In this document: positions 41,406-51,700 of the stretch, one piece after another
Layout of the letters: each line of letters starts with the position of its first letter
Position numbering within the stretch: the stretch's first letter is position 1
Source of the DNA: Ruminococcus bromii
GTDB lineage: Bacteria > Bacillota > Clostridia > Oscillospirales > Acutalibacteraceae
NCBI RefSeq assembly: GCF_002834235.1
Contig: NZ_NNBY01000027.1
Coordinates: 1 to 64,000 of the forward strand
Length of the DNA: 64,000 bases
Direction: 5' to 3'
Position numbers and translations under genes: made by a program
The notes under the pieces: model-generated
The model's input: the letters and a program-made list of their open reading frames with translations, nothing else
Database searches by the model: none
Told to the model about the DNA's origin: nothing

Positions 41406-42017
41406 CTATTTTGTTGCCACAATACAAAGCCAATGCTTTTTGGAATCTGCATATGGTTTTATTTCCATAAAACCTGCTTCTTTTAAAGCGGTGACAAGTT
41501 GATCACAATTATAAATCTTCATACCATCAATTATCTTTGTCCATTTATCGTCTGAGGCATTCATTCCGTCGCTCTCGTTACAAATTAGGAAGGTTCCTCC
41601 GTCTTTCAGAACACGATTTACCTCAGAAAAGCATTTTTTCAATTCTGGCCAGAAGTAAACCGTCTCAAAAGCTGAGACATAATCAAATTTTGCATCTGAA
41701 AATGGGATGTCAGATACATCTCCCTGAATAACCTTGCATTTTTCCTGTTGAATAGCGGCAGCGTTCAATTTTCCAGATTCTGACACACTAACCTCCGAAT
41801 AATCCAATCCTGTCACATGGCCATTCCTGCATTTGCTCAGCCAGACCGCAATGTTTGCACCACCTCCGCAGCCAACATCCAGCACCTCAGCGTCCGGATT
41901 TACAGAGATATTCGAGAACCCCCATTGTGATAGCCTGTAGTGGCCGCTGTTCATCATCTTTGTCATCAATTTTCCACCGAATCCTTGTGGCTTACGAGTA
42001 TTTTCAAAAAAGCTCAT
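41406..42017 (-). CDS. Class I SAM-dependent methyltransferase
   Basis: A 203-residue Methyltransf_11-type enzyme: VLDVGCGGGANIAVWL (motif I, about 45-60), VTGLDYSEVSV (motif II) and DVSDIPFSDAKFDYVSAFET. It is the third methyltransferase in this operon and is not closely similar to the other two. It lies 31 bp downstream of the UmuC-like gene. Confidence 0.88.
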   Translation of the reverse strand: MSFFENTRKPQGFGGKLMTKMMNSGHYRLSQWGFSNISVNPDAEVLDVGCGGGANIAVWLSKCRNGHVTGLDYSEVSVSESGKLNAAAIQQEKCKVIQGDVSDIPFSDAKFDYVSAFETVYFWPELKKCFSEVNRVLKDGGTFLICNESDGMNASDDKWTKIIDGMKIYNCDQLVTALKEAGFMEIKPYADSKKHWLCIVATK

Positions 42018-42048
42018 TGAAATATTCCTCCTTCATATTTAGATTTGT

Positions 42049-43578
42049 TTAAGCCTTATGACCGCCGATTTGATCGTTTCGGTCTTTGGCGGTTGCACCT
42101 TCTTCAAGGCTCATTCCTTTTAACACAGCATTCTTACCAAACTTCTTTTTGATACTAAGCATTGCTTCTTGCATACGCCTTTCCCGTTCCAATTTTTCTT
42201 CTTCCTCCGCTTGCTTCTTCTTCAGTGCTTCGTAATCGGTAAACAGGTCAAGCTGCTGATATTCATCTTCCTGTTTGACAGAATTTTCATCTACAAGTTT
42301 ATTTGCTGTTATTGTTATCCTGCGGACAAGTAAATTCTCGTCAACTATTCTGTCGTATAAATCCATCACAGCATTGGTAATCAATCGAGTAGAGGACGTC
42401 TTTTTCTTCAGATTTGCTGTTCCGTGTGCGTGCTTTGGAACTTTGCGTCCATATCGGTCAATCGTAATCTCGCCTTTGTATTGATTTTTTAGGTTCGAAT
42501 TACTTAAATTTTCAATATCATAGCCGATTGTCAACACAAGTTGGTCAGTTACAACTCCTTTATCCACCAAATCAAGCACCATTTGGTCGGTCATTTCTTT
42601 TACAATCAACTTTGCCTTTTCATAATCATAAGGGCAATGCAACACCTGACCGGAAGATATACTGTTTGTTTCTGGCTTATATGCTTTGACCTGCTCCATT
42701 GTACAAGGCTCATATCCCCAAGCGTGGTCTATGAGCAGTTCCGCATTGATACCGAACAGCTTGTACAGCAATTCCTCGTTATACAGTTCATTCGGCTTTC
42801 CGATAGAACATCTTGCAATATCGCCCATTGTATAAAGTCCGTGTTCCTCTAACTTCTTCGCATAACCATTTCCGACTCTCCAGAAATCGGTTATCGGGCG
42901 ATGACTCCATAGTTTCTTACGGTATGACATTTCATCAAGTTCAGCAATACGCACACCGTTCTTATCTGGCTCGATATGCTTTGCCACAATATCCATCGCA
43001 ATCTTGCAGAGATACATATTCGTACCGATTCCTGCGGTTGCAGTTATACCAGTTGTTTTCAAGACATCCTGTATCATCGTCATAGCAAGTTCTCTTGCAG
43101 TCATACGATAGGTTTTCAGATAATCAGTCACATCCATAAACACTTCGTCGATTGAATAATGAAATATATCCTCTGGTGCAACATATTTGAGATAAACATT
43201 ATAAATTCTTGTGCTATACTCCATATAATATGCCATACGAGGAGGAGCAACGATATAATCTATCTCCAATGTAGGATTTGCATCCAACTCTGCCTTGTCA
43301 TCGGAAGAACCGGTAAATGTTCTGTTTGGTGCTTTCCATCTGCGGTTGTTATTTGCTTCCGTGACCTTTTGAACAACTTCAAACAATCTTGGTCTACCGG
43401 GTATCCCATAACTTTTTAATGACGGAGATACCGCAAGGCAGATAGTTTTCTCTGTCCTGCTTTTATCCGCAACCACAAGATTTGTAGTCAATGGGTCGCG
43501 ATTTCGTTCCTTACATTCCACAGAAGCGTAGAATGATTTCAGGTCGATTGCGATATAGGTCTTTTGCTTTGCCATCAT
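42049..43578 (-). CDS. umuC: Y-family DNA polymerase, UmuC/ImpB/MucB type
   Basis: A 509-residue translesion polymerase, longer than DinB. First metal site AIDLKSFYASVECKERNRD (about 10-28), catalytic pair YSIDEVFMDVTDY (about 140-152), and GIGTNMYLCKIAMDIVAK (about 182-199). A beta-clamp-like QLDLF sits near 445, before a charged coiled-coil tail (EEEEKLERERR). No umuD partner is adjacent, as usual for Gram-positive YqjW/UvrX relatives. It heads the nine-gene operon, but no clear promoter lies between it and hsdS copy 2; the invertible site at 43607 is only 28 bp upstream. Confidence 0.92.
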   Translation of the reverse strand: MMAKQKTYIAIDLKSFYASVECKERNRDPLTTNLVVADKSRTEKTICLAVSPSLKSYGIPGRPRLFEVVQKVTEANNNRRWKAPNRTFTGSSDDKAELDANPTLEIDYIVAPPRMAYYMEYSTRIYNVYLKYVAPEDIFHYSIDEVFMDVTDYLKTYRMTARELAMTMIQDVLKTTGITATAGIGTNMYLCKIAMDIVAKHIEPDKNGVRIAELDEMSYRKKLWSHRPITDFWRVGNGYAKKLEEHGLYTMGDIARCSIGKPNELYNEELLYKLFGINAELLIDHAWGYEPCTMEQVKAYKPETNSISSGQVLHCPYDYEKAKLIVKEMTDQMVLDLVDKGVVTDQLVLTIGYDIENLSNSNLKNQYKGEITIDRYGRKVPKHAHGTANLKKKTSSTRLITNAVMDLYDRIVDENLLVRRITITANKLVDENSVKQEDEYQQLDLFTDYEALKKKQAEEEEKLERERRMQEAMLSIKKKFGKNAVLKGMSLEEGATAKDRNDQIGGHKA

Positions 43579-43606
43579 TCTATGCTCCTTTCTGTGATTT
43601 CCGTTC

Positions 43607-43620
43607 TAAACGATAATTTA
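43607..43620 (+). repeat. hsdS recombination site A
   Basis: TAAACGATAATTTA, plus orientation, just past the stop of hsdS copy 2 (43626). Downstream flank matches that of site D over about 65 bp. Confidence 0.8.
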
Positions 43621-43625
43621 CCACA

Positions 43626-44921
43626 TCAATCACTGATGGTAGCCTGACCGTTCATCAGCATAGGCAACAGCCAATCACGAAGCTGAATGAGAGTGTGAGT
43701 TTCCCTATCTAATTCCTTTTGTAAAGCAAAAAGAGGTTTGATTTCTTTAGAAAACTCTTTTGTAACGGATAGCGGTGGAAGAATAATTTCACTATCCATC
43801 AAGGAATTGATACGAATACCTTTAAAAATGCTACCTGTTGAACACGCAGTTGCTCTTTTGACGAAAGTTTCACTTTGGAGATTCATATACAGATATTCTG
43901 CTGTAAGGACTGAGCTATTATAACGAATGGAAAAAACAGACTCGTTAATATCCCAGTTGGTCGGATTTTCTTGTATAAGATAGCATCTACCCAATGGGGC
44001 AATACTTGCAAACAAAATATCATCTCTCTGAATATCAGAGCGACGATGAACGATTTGTCTTGCCTGTTCATCAATAGTATCACAACCAGAAAAATCTAAT
44101 GAACCATTAAGGCATAAGTTTTTAACAGTAATATACTGTATATTACCATTGCCCAATTGAAAATTATTTCTGGGATTTAATCCGGTTCGGACAGCTTCAA
44201 TAGCATTTTCCATTTTGGAACATATCCAAGAAAACGGGATTTCCATTTTTAACTGTTCATTCCAAACCATCTTACCGCCTGATGAACGGTATGGTTTTCC
44301 GTTCTCATCTGGAAAATCAAACTGAGTGAACCAATAATCGTAAAGAAGCTTAGCTTGCTGCTCTAAATTATCGTTTATCTTACTATTCATTAAAATTTTT
44401 TCATCAATCGCTGATAATAATTCAACCATTTTATCTTGTGCTATTTTATCAGGCACCTTAAAATCAAGGGATGTTAGATAATCAATATTTATATTATCCT
44501 GTGTACTTCCTGAAGCTGCATTCTGTATTGAATTTCTAATAAAATCAAATACATAATACATAAATTTTTCAGATGAAACTTCTTTATAAGCCTTAAAACC
44601 AACTACACTATCCGGAAAACACATAGGATAAGCAAGTAATGCTGTTTCTGCGATGTTAGCCGCAATCGTAATGCACAAAGTCTCTGCATCCCATAATTTG
44701 CTTTGTTGTAACCCAAATTCCCCGTATTCTTGAGTGTGATGCGTAATATATAGGTTTGCTTCTTTAATTTCACCTGTTTGTACTAATGGATACCCGCCAC
44801 CCTCAAACAAGTTCTTGTCGTTCCTTGGACGGTGTGTTGATTTTCCTCTTGCAAATTCACCTAAATCAGAAAGTTTCATAGTTTTCCAATTTTTATTATA
44901 TTTACTTTCGTTGTAAACCAT
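43626..44921 (-). CDS. hsdS: Type I restriction specificity subunit, full-length copy in the invertible locus
   Basis: A 431-residue HsdS with two target-recognition domains (about 10-165 and 235-385) and two conserved helices (around 175-225 and the C-terminal LRDWLLPMLMNGQATISD). Site B (TAAACGATAATTTA) is embedded at the central conserved helix, encoding Ile-Asn-Asp-Asn-Leu. Each TRD reads one half of the bipartite DNA target. It lies 10 bp downstream of the recombinase gene and overlaps neither hsdM nor hsdR, so it may be a storage copy or be expressed from the recombinase promoter. ATG 44921 follows AAGGAG. Confidence 0.88.
   Translation of the reverse strand: MVYNESKYNKNWKTMKLSDLGEFARGKSTHRPRNDKNLFEGGGYPLVQTGEIKEANLYITHHTQEYGEFGLQQSKLWDAETLCITIAANIAETALLAYPMCFPDSVVGFKAYKEVSSEKFMYYVFDFIRNSIQNAASGSTQDNINIDYLTSLDFKVPDKIAQDKMVELLSAIDEKILMNSKINDNLEQQAKLLYDYWFTQFDFPDENGKPYRSSGGKMVWNEQLKMEIPFSWICSKMENAIEAVRTGLNPRNNFQLGNGNIQYITVKNLCLNGSLDFSGCDTIDEQARQIVHRRSDIQRDDILFASIAPLGRCYLIQENPTNWDINESVFSIRYNSSVLTAEYLYMNLQSETFVKRATACSTGSIFKGIRINSLMDSEIILPPLSVTKEFSKEIKPLFALQKELDRETHTLIQLRDWLLPMLMNGQATISD
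44364..44377 (-). repeat. hsdS recombination site B
   Basis: TAAACGATAATTTA in minus orientation, inside hsdS copy 2 between its two halves. GATAAACGATAATTTA (16 bp) is shared with site D. Confidence 0.8.
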
Positions 44922-44931
44922 CCTTTTCTCC

Positions 44932-45915
44932 TTATCCGATATATTTCCTATGTGCAATTTTTACATTGCTTTGTTTTACCATTGCATACTGCAAGGTCGT
45001 ATCTATCTTCCTATGCCCCAAGAGCTGTTGCAGTTGCTCAATGGGCATTCCTTTGTCTATTGCCATAGTTGCAAGGGTACGCCTGAACTTGTGTGGGTGT
45101 ACCTTGTGCAATCCTAATTGCTTTCCAAATTCTCTGAGCCTTGTTTCTATACCGCCGATTTTTAGCCTTTCGTGCGGTGCTTTCAGCGATACAAAAAGTG
45201 CCGGGTTATCATCGGTTCTGCTGTTTAAGTAATTCTGTAAGTGTATCTTTGTCCTTGCGTCAAAATAGACCACTCGTTCTTTGTTGCCTTTACCGAACAC
45301 GATACATTCTCGCTCGTTAAAATCAATATCATTTCTGTTGAGCAACACCATTTCTCCGACACGCATACCCGTTGAAGCCAGCATATCAATCATTGCCAAA
45401 TCTCTCGGCTCGGTGCAGTTATCTCTCATAAGCTCCAACGCTTCATCGGAGTATGTTTCTTTAATGTTCGTGCCGGTTTTGACCTTATGTATTCGCCTGA
45501 CAGGACTTTTCAATATATAGTCCTCGTCCTCAAGCCACGAAAAGAAGCTTGAAAGAATACGGCGGATATTATCAATCGTAACCTTGCTTGATTTTTTCTT
45601 TTCCTGATACTCGGTCAGGTATCGCCTTATGTCGTCAGTTTCAATGTGCTTTACGCTTTTGCCGACGGTTGCAATCATCATTTCGATAGTTGCTTTGTAG
45701 TATTTAAGAGATTTCTCGGAACAGCCCTCAATTCGCTTTGCCGACAGGAACAGCTCCATATAGTCCTGCTCCGAGATTTCTTTTTCACTTTCATTTTTTG
45801 TTACCTCATAATCAAAAAGTGTATGTTGCAATACCTCTTGCAAGCGTTCTGTCTGTGCGTTATTCAAGAAAGGTAACATAGCCTGAACAACATCTGTAAT
45901 TAAATTTTGTTTCAT
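44932..45915 (-). CDS. Tyrosine recombinase of the hsdS inversion system
   Basis: A 327-residue XerC/D-like recombinase: SAM-like core-binding domain (about 50-135) and a catalytic domain with Arg in STGMRVGEM (about 190), HPHKFRR (HxxR, about 272), LLGHRKI (about 295) and the nucleophile in TLQYAMV (about 305). It lies between the two hsdS clusters and is the probable enzyme that inverts segments at TAAACGATAATTTA. Comparable recombinase-hsdS arrangements are known from phase-variable type I systems of Streptococcus and other gut Firmicutes. Confidence 0.9.
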   Translation of the reverse strand: MKQNLITDVVQAMLPFLNNAQTERLQEVLQHTLFDYEVTKNESEKEISEQDYMELFLSAKRIEGCSEKSLKYYKATIEMMIATVGKSVKHIETDDIRRYLTEYQEKKKSSKVTIDNIRRILSSFFSWLEDEDYILKSPVRRIHKVKTGTNIKETYSDEALELMRDNCTEPRDLAMIDMLASTGMRVGEMVLLNRNDIDFNERECIVFGKGNKERVVYFDARTKIHLQNYLNSRTDDNPALFVSLKAPHERLKIGGIETRLREFGKQLGLHKVHPHKFRRTLATMAIDKGMPIEQLQQLLGHRKIDTTLQYAMVKQSNVKIAHRKYIG

Positions 45916-45999
45916 TAGTCAATTCTCCTTTTATTTAACTTAGAGAACGACTACGGAGTGGGTAGTCCCCTGATTTAACTCTCGCCACCCACAAGAGTT

Positions 46000-46596
46000 A
46001 TGGGATGTATGTTAAACGATAATTTAGCTTCAATGGCTTACGACATTTATATGCACACATTTTTCTCCAAAAAGCCTAATGGTAAGCTAAAAGATATACT
46101 CATAGAAGCAGATAAATCATCTGTTCAGGTAGGCGAAGCAAAGCAATCTACCGGAGAATATCCGTTTTTTACAAGTGGCTCGGCTATTTTGAAATGGGAT
46201 ATACCATTTATAAATGGACGAAATTGCTTTTTGAATACCGGAGGTAATGCCGATGTCAAATTCTATGTTGGCGAAGCAGCTTATTCCACGGATACTTGGT
46301 GTATTTCTACCAATAACAATATGTCAGATTATTTGTATCTGCTTTTGGTATCAATAAAGCCTGAACTTAACCAAAAATTCTTTCAAGGAACAGGATTAAA
46401 GCATTTACAAAAACCATTATTGAAAGACCGACCTATTTATATTCCGGATTTTGAGAAACTCAAAACCTTTAATGAGCAGGTAAATCCTATGTTCAATATT
46501 ATTTCTGAGAATACGAGAGAAAATCAGGCACTGATTACACTCCGTGACTGGCTTCTGCCTATGTTAATGAACGGTCAAGCCACCATTAGTGACTGA
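46000..46596 (+). pseudogene. hsdS: Silent inverted hsdS 3' half (alternative TRD2)
   Basis: Runs opposite to all neighbouring hsd genes. The frame starts at LNDNLASMAYDIYMHTFF, which is the central conserved helix after the recombination site. It continues through one TRD (about 30-160) and ends with the same C-terminus as hsdS copy 2 (LRDWLLPMLMNGQATISD). A short ATG precedes it, but no ribosome site or promoter is obvious. Flanked by sites C and D in inverted orientation, it is a cassette that becomes the 3' half of the hsdM-linked hsdS after inversion. Confidence 0.85.
46013..46026 (+). repeat. hsdS recombination site C
   Basis: TAAACGATAATTTA, plus orientation, at the start of the silent 3' half, in frame as Leu-Asn-Asp-Asn-Leu. 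Confidence 0.85.
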
Positions 46597-47147
46597 TACG
46601 GTAAATTATCGTTTATCGCATTATTCAAATTCACTTTTTTCTCTATATCATACAAACATTTGCCAATTTTCCTTTGAGTAGTAATATCCGGTAAGAACAC
46701 TTCAACATCATAAACATCATCGGGTGATATATTCCTTTGCCTTGTCCCGCTGGCTCTGAATTCAAGTTGGTCTTTCACTAAATTCGTAGCCAATAAATAA
46801 TGAAGATAATATTTATCCGCCTTGTCATCAACAGGAACAACCTTTCCAACACGCTGATTAAGTACAAAAGTTATTCCTTGCATTTTAGGTACAAATGCAG
46901 TATTTCCAAATAATCCAACAACCTGTTCTGTGAGCGGCATAATTAAATCGTCCTCTTTCAAGATAAAGTCATTTGGAAATGAAGCCCCATAAAATGTTGT
47001 CTTATCTTTGTTGAATTGGAAGTTATTTGTTGATGAAATATTCGCAAGTGTGACAAGTGCATACTCGCTCTCATCAACATAGTTTTCACTCTTGAACGCA
47101 AATCCGTGTTTAATTTTTAGTATTTCTCCCAGCTTAACTTTATTCAT
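46575..47147 (-). CDS. hsdS: Type I specificity subunit, truncated half gene linked to hsdM
   Basis: A 190-residue protein: one N-terminal TRD (about 5-150) and the start of the central conserved helix (KIGKCLYDIEKKVNLNNAIN), which then runs through site D into a non-homologous eight-residue tail and stop. A normal HsdS is about 400 residues, so TRD2 is missing in this orientation. Its ATG overlaps the hsdM stop by 8 bp. Half-length HsdS can dimerise in some systems to give a palindromic target; otherwise this state is inactive. Inversion at sites C and D would attach the cassette at 46027-46596 in frame. Confidence 0.88.
   Translation of the reverse strand: MNKVKLGEILKIKHGFAFKSENYVDESEYALVTLANISSTNNFQFNKDKTTFYGASFPNDFILKEDDLIMPLTEQVVGLFGNTAFVPKMQGITFVLNQRVGKVVPVDDKADKYYLHYLLATNLVKDQLEFRASGTRQRNISPDDVYDVEVFLPDITTQRKIGKCLYDIEKKVNLNNAINDNLPYQSLMVA
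46602..46615 (-). repeat. hsdS recombination site D
   Basis: TAAACGATAATTTA, minus orientation, in the central helix of the hsdM-linked hsdS. In inverted orientation to site C (588 bp away) and site A. Confidence 0.85.
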
Positions 47148-48774
47148 ACTTCACCTTCTTCAACTGCTCCATAATCTCTGTTTTCAGTTTGTCTCCCTCT
47201 GTGAAATATTCCTGCAACTTGTCTGCATATGCTGTCATACGAGCATTAAATTCGTCCTGCGATAATTCCACATATTCGATTTTTACATCAAAATACTGTC
47301 CGGCAGAAAGGGAATACTTCTTTTCCTTGATTTCATCATAAGTGACTGCAACAGAGAAATCATCAACAACTTCTTTATTAAGGAAAGTATCTACGATTTT
47401 ATCAATTTCAAAATCACGAAGTCTGCGTTTCTGATTGTTTCCGTCTTTGTATTCCTCGCCAAGTTTTGAAGCGTCTATCAGCACAACTTTTTCTGTTTCT
47501 TTGGAATTATCAAAGAACAGGACAGACACATTCGTACCGGTATTTGCAAATACATTTGATGGCATACTGATACAGCCATACACGATATGTTCATCTACAA
47601 TATGCTGTAATATCTTCTTTTCGACACCGGATTTCGCTGTTACAAAACCGGTAGGTACAACAATCGCACCTTTTCCTTTTGCTTTAAGGGAATTAAGAAC
47701 GTGCTGAATAAAAAGGGTGTAAATCGCCATACTCTCTTTTTTCTTCGCCGGAACTTTCGGAACACCAGCCCAAAAGCGAACTGGCATTGCAGCAATTCGC
47801 TCTCTTGTATCTGAAAAGTCCATTTTGAACGGAGGGTTGGATACTACATAGTCAAAAGTTCTGAGTTCTGTACCGTTGTCGCTCTTGTGATACGGAGCAA
47901 CAAGCGTATCTCCCTGAATAGCGTGGTCAAGAGAAGATACCAGACCATTCAGAATAAGATTAAGTTTTAACATCTTATTGCTTCGCTGTGAAATATCCTG
48001 TGCAAAAATCGTACACTTATCTTCTCCAATTTGATGAGCAAGAGCCATCAAAAGTGTTCCTGTCCCTGCCGACGGGTCGTAACATTCTATATTGTGCAAA
48101 TCAGTTGCTTTACCAACAAGTAATCTTGCCATAATCGTTGCGATAGCGTGTGGAGTATAATACTCTGCATACTTTCCGCCGCCTGCGGTATTATAGTCTT
48201 TAATCAAATATTCAAATATATCTGCAAAGAAATCGTAATGCTGCTCAAATGCTTCCTCAAAAGAGAAATTAACAAGCTTATCTACCAATGCACGGGCAAA
48301 CGGTGCTCTTGCAGCATCATCAGTTACATATTGCGTCAGTTTTTCAAAAAGCGGAATCTTTGTATTCTGCGCAGTTTGCGTAGAAAATATATCTATATTC
48401 TTATCCGCTATGTCTGTCATTGTGCTGTCAAAAATCAGGTCGAAATCGCCCTTTGCCTGCTGATTCCAAAGATTTGCAATCAAATGTTCCGGATATAAAC
48501 GTGGAATATCCGATGATAATGTATCAAAAATATCAAGCCTGTCATCTTCTGACATTTCAGCATAAGTAAGTTCCCACTTTTCTGCATTCTTTAAAGCAGG
48601 ACTTACTTTCTTTACCTCATATCCGAATTTATCGTTAAGAAATTTATAAAGGAAAACCTGTGTAATAATCTTGTATTCATTACCGTCGTTTCCCATACCA
48701 TAAGTCTGACAAGTCGCTTTCAATGCGTCTATCAGCTCTACGGTTTTTTCTTTTATGGTTTTTGTTTCTGCCAT
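47140..48774 (-). CDS. hsdM: Type I restriction-modification methyltransferase subunit
   Basis: A 544-residue N6-adenine methyltransferase. The N-terminal HsdM helical domain (about 5-165) precedes the SAM site (YDPSAGTGTLLMALAHQIG, about 233-251) and catalytic NPPF (VVSNPPFKMDF, about 312). With HsdS it methylates one adenine in each half-site of the target. It is downstream of hsdR by 11 bp and overlaps hsdS by 8 bp, giving the order hsdR-hsdM-hsdS. Confidence 0.95.
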   Translation of the reverse strand: MAETKTIKEKTVELIDALKATCQTYGMGNDGNEYKIITQVFLYKFLNDKFGYEVKKVSPALKNAEKWELTYAEMSEDDRLDIFDTLSSDIPRLYPEHLIANLWNQQAKGDFDLIFDSTMTDIADKNIDIFSTQTAQNTKIPLFEKLTQYVTDDAARAPFARALVDKLVNFSFEEAFEQHYDFFADIFEYLIKDYNTAGGGKYAEYYTPHAIATIMARLLVGKATDLHNIECYDPSAGTGTLLMALAHQIGEDKCTIFAQDISQRSNKMLKLNLILNGLVSSLDHAIQGDTLVAPYHKSDNGTELRTFDYVVSNPPFKMDFSDTRERIAAMPVRFWAGVPKVPAKKKESMAIYTLFIQHVLNSLKAKGKGAIVVPTGFVTAKSGVEKKILQHIVDEHIVYGCISMPSNVFANTGTNVSVLFFDNSKETEKVVLIDASKLGEEYKDGNNQKRRLRDFEIDKIVDTFLNKEVVDDFSVAVTYDEIKEKKYSLSAGQYFDVKIEYVELSQDEFNARMTAYADKLQEYFTEGDKLKTEIMEQLKKVKYE

Positions 48775-48785
48775 CGTGTTCTCCT

Positions 48786-51700
48786 TTATGCAACTGAATA
48801 AGTTTGATTATACTGGTCTAGATACTGCTTCGTTATTCTACTTTGAATAAATTTTCTGTCATCACGAGCACTCGCTATACCAAGCCTATCAATGCCTAAT
48901 TTGATTTGTGTCATAACCGTTTGTTCAAAATATGCGTCTTTCTTCAATATGTCGTTTCGGTCATAGACCTTTTGGTCTATATCAGACTTAATAGACTTCA
49001 AAACATCCATAATTGATGCGTCATATTCCGAAACAATCGGTTGTTTATTAGCTGCTTTACGAGCAAGATTTTCTTCTCGGATTCTCTTATGAACTCTTGC
49101 AAATTTTGCGTCGCCATTATATTTACGGAGCAATACATTATTCTTTTTCTGAAGTTCATCCAATTTTTTTAGAATTTCCTCCAGTTCTTTTCCCTGTTCC
49201 TCAATCTCAGTTATGCTTTTCGGTTCAAAACCGTGTTCCTTAAAGCGAAGCAAAAATGCTTCCTGCAATGTCATAAACTCTGGGTCATCGGGGTCAATAT
49301 TCTGGGTAAAAGCACGAACTGTCTTTCTGTATTTCTCAGTAACATTTTCTTTGCCACCGACAATTTTTAATTCTTCTTCGCTGATTTTACTGAAGTTGAA
49401 AGTAATATCTTCCATAGCTTCATTTACAAGCAATTTCGTTGTATCGTCGCTTGCAAAGAGTTCCTTTTGATTTATATTGTCGATATGGTGCTGAACTTCT
49501 GAAATAAGAGAAGGCAACTTTGTCAGTTCCATTCTTGCAAAAGTTTCTTTCAGCTCATCATCGCCAAAAGTTCTTACCAAATTACAACAATCACGAGCCG
49601 CAATCAAAATCTTTTTAAGTTTCAGCAGTTCTTGCTTATCCTCAATCGTAGATATTTCGGTACTAAACGCTTCTGCATTATCGGTCGTGTAATTGAAAAG
49701 AACCTGCTGCACTTCCTGCATTTGCTGAATAAGTTCCTGCGGGTCTTCAATAACCTGCTTAAACGTATCCATTTCATTACCTTTTCCAACTTCATTTGGG
49801 TCGTTGAAGCGATTAAGTTCTTTCAAATAGGCTGCATTGGTTTCATCAAAATTACGCTTAATATCAGCAAAATCAATTACATATCCGTAGCGGTTATCCT
49901 TATATGGTCTATTCACTCTTGTGATTGCCTGCAAAAGATTGTGGTCTTTTAACTTTCTTCCAAAATACAGTCTTTTCAATCTTGGTGCGTCAAATCCGGT
50001 AAGCAGCATATTAAAGACAATAAGAATATCTACCGTCATATTTTTCTTGAAGTTATTGACAATAGTATCTCTCGTATCTTTATCATCACTGTCATACAGA
50101 ATAAGTCCTGCTTTCAAATTGCTCTTTAAGGAAGCTGTTTTATTAAGTTCGTTTTGGATTTCATCAAAATAAGCAAATAGTTTTCTTGCCTGCTCACTTG
50201 TTTCGCAGATAATCATTCCGCCCAGAGTATTATCTCCTTGAATTTGTCTAAATCGTTTCAAATCAGTGATAATATACCGGAGCAGTTCTTTAACATAATT
50301 ATCGTGTTCAACAATCTGATTTTTCTTAACATCTTTCTTTTCAACCAATGTTTCAAGTTTCTCATAGATTTCCGAAAGACGCTCTTTATATTGAGTTTCT
50401 ATATCTTCTCGAATGATTTTCAGCGTATATCCATCTAAGATAGATTTATCATAATAATAAGTGTGCAGATAGTTTCCGAATACTCTCCACGACTCTCGTT
50501 CCTCTTTTAGCAACGGAGTTCCGGTCAACGCAATCTTAATGGCATTCTTATCTGCATCAAGAAGATTTGCTAAGAATGAGCCTTCCGGCTTATATCCTCT
50601 GTGTGCTTCATCTATAATGAAAACTCTCTGCAAATTTGTTGCGTATGCAGGTAAGTCAACTTTTTTTCTATCTTCTTCAAATCGTTGAATATTAACAACT
50701 GTTATTTCCGGCTTGCCGGAGTTTCCCTCCTGTGCCTGATTGGTGCGAAATTGTTCCATAAGTTCAGCTCGGGAATTTGCAGTTTTGACAACCAATCCAC
50801 GAGCTTCAAACTCATCAGATGCCTGTTTCAATAAATCCAATCGGTCAACAATAAAATAGAACTTCGCCACCTTCTCGTGCTTACTGAAGTAATCTGAGAG
50901 AACATATGTGAGATTGTAAGACAAGGCTGTTTTGCCGCTTCCCTGTGTATGCCATATCACACCGGAAGTTACACCTTCATCAATTTTTTGTCTGACAATC
51001 AAGGCAGCAAACATCTGCTGATAACGCATTATATGTTTTTGGTCTGTAACCTCAATCTTTCCGTCAACCTCTTTTTGAAAACGGACATAAGTAATGCCAT
51101 ACTTCAAAATGAAAAGTAGCCTTTCAGGACTGCACATAGAAGTAAGTACACGGTTTGTCGGTGTATATGTATCCAAATTTGTCTGGTATTCAGGTGTATT
51201 ATGAATAACCTGACAGTTGAAATCAGATAAGATTTTGCGTTCTACTTCTTTATCTGTATCCTTATATGGAAATTCTTTATTATATGGTGCAATATCTAAG
51301 TTGGTTGGATTTTCTTCTCTGAAGCAATTAAATGGTGCAGATTGTCTCGCTGTTGTACAGTAAAACGCACCCTGAACAGGAACAATGCCGCCCATTGTGT
51401 CATATTCCATATTATTTGAAAAAATCATTAACTGCGTAATATTCAAAAATCTCCTAAACTTCTTGTTCGGAAATCTCTGATTATTCATTCTCTTGCTTTC
51501 TGCAACCATACCGCCGTGATTATTCGGCTTCTTAACTTCTACAAAAACAAGTGGCAATCCGTTTATAAACAAAGTAATATCCGGTCTGAATTCATCTTGG
51601 TCACGCTTACAGGTAAATTCAGCAGTAAAATGGTATGTATTATTCTTAGGATTTTCAAAATCCACCAATCTGATTGGCGAAACTGAAGAAAGTCTTTTAT

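Noticed and set aside
43626..44921. hsdS copy 2 as a separate second type I system
   Set aside because: There is no second hsdM or hsdR, it shares the C-terminus and recombination sites with the silent cassette, and it lies beside the recombinase, so it belongs to the same invertible locus.
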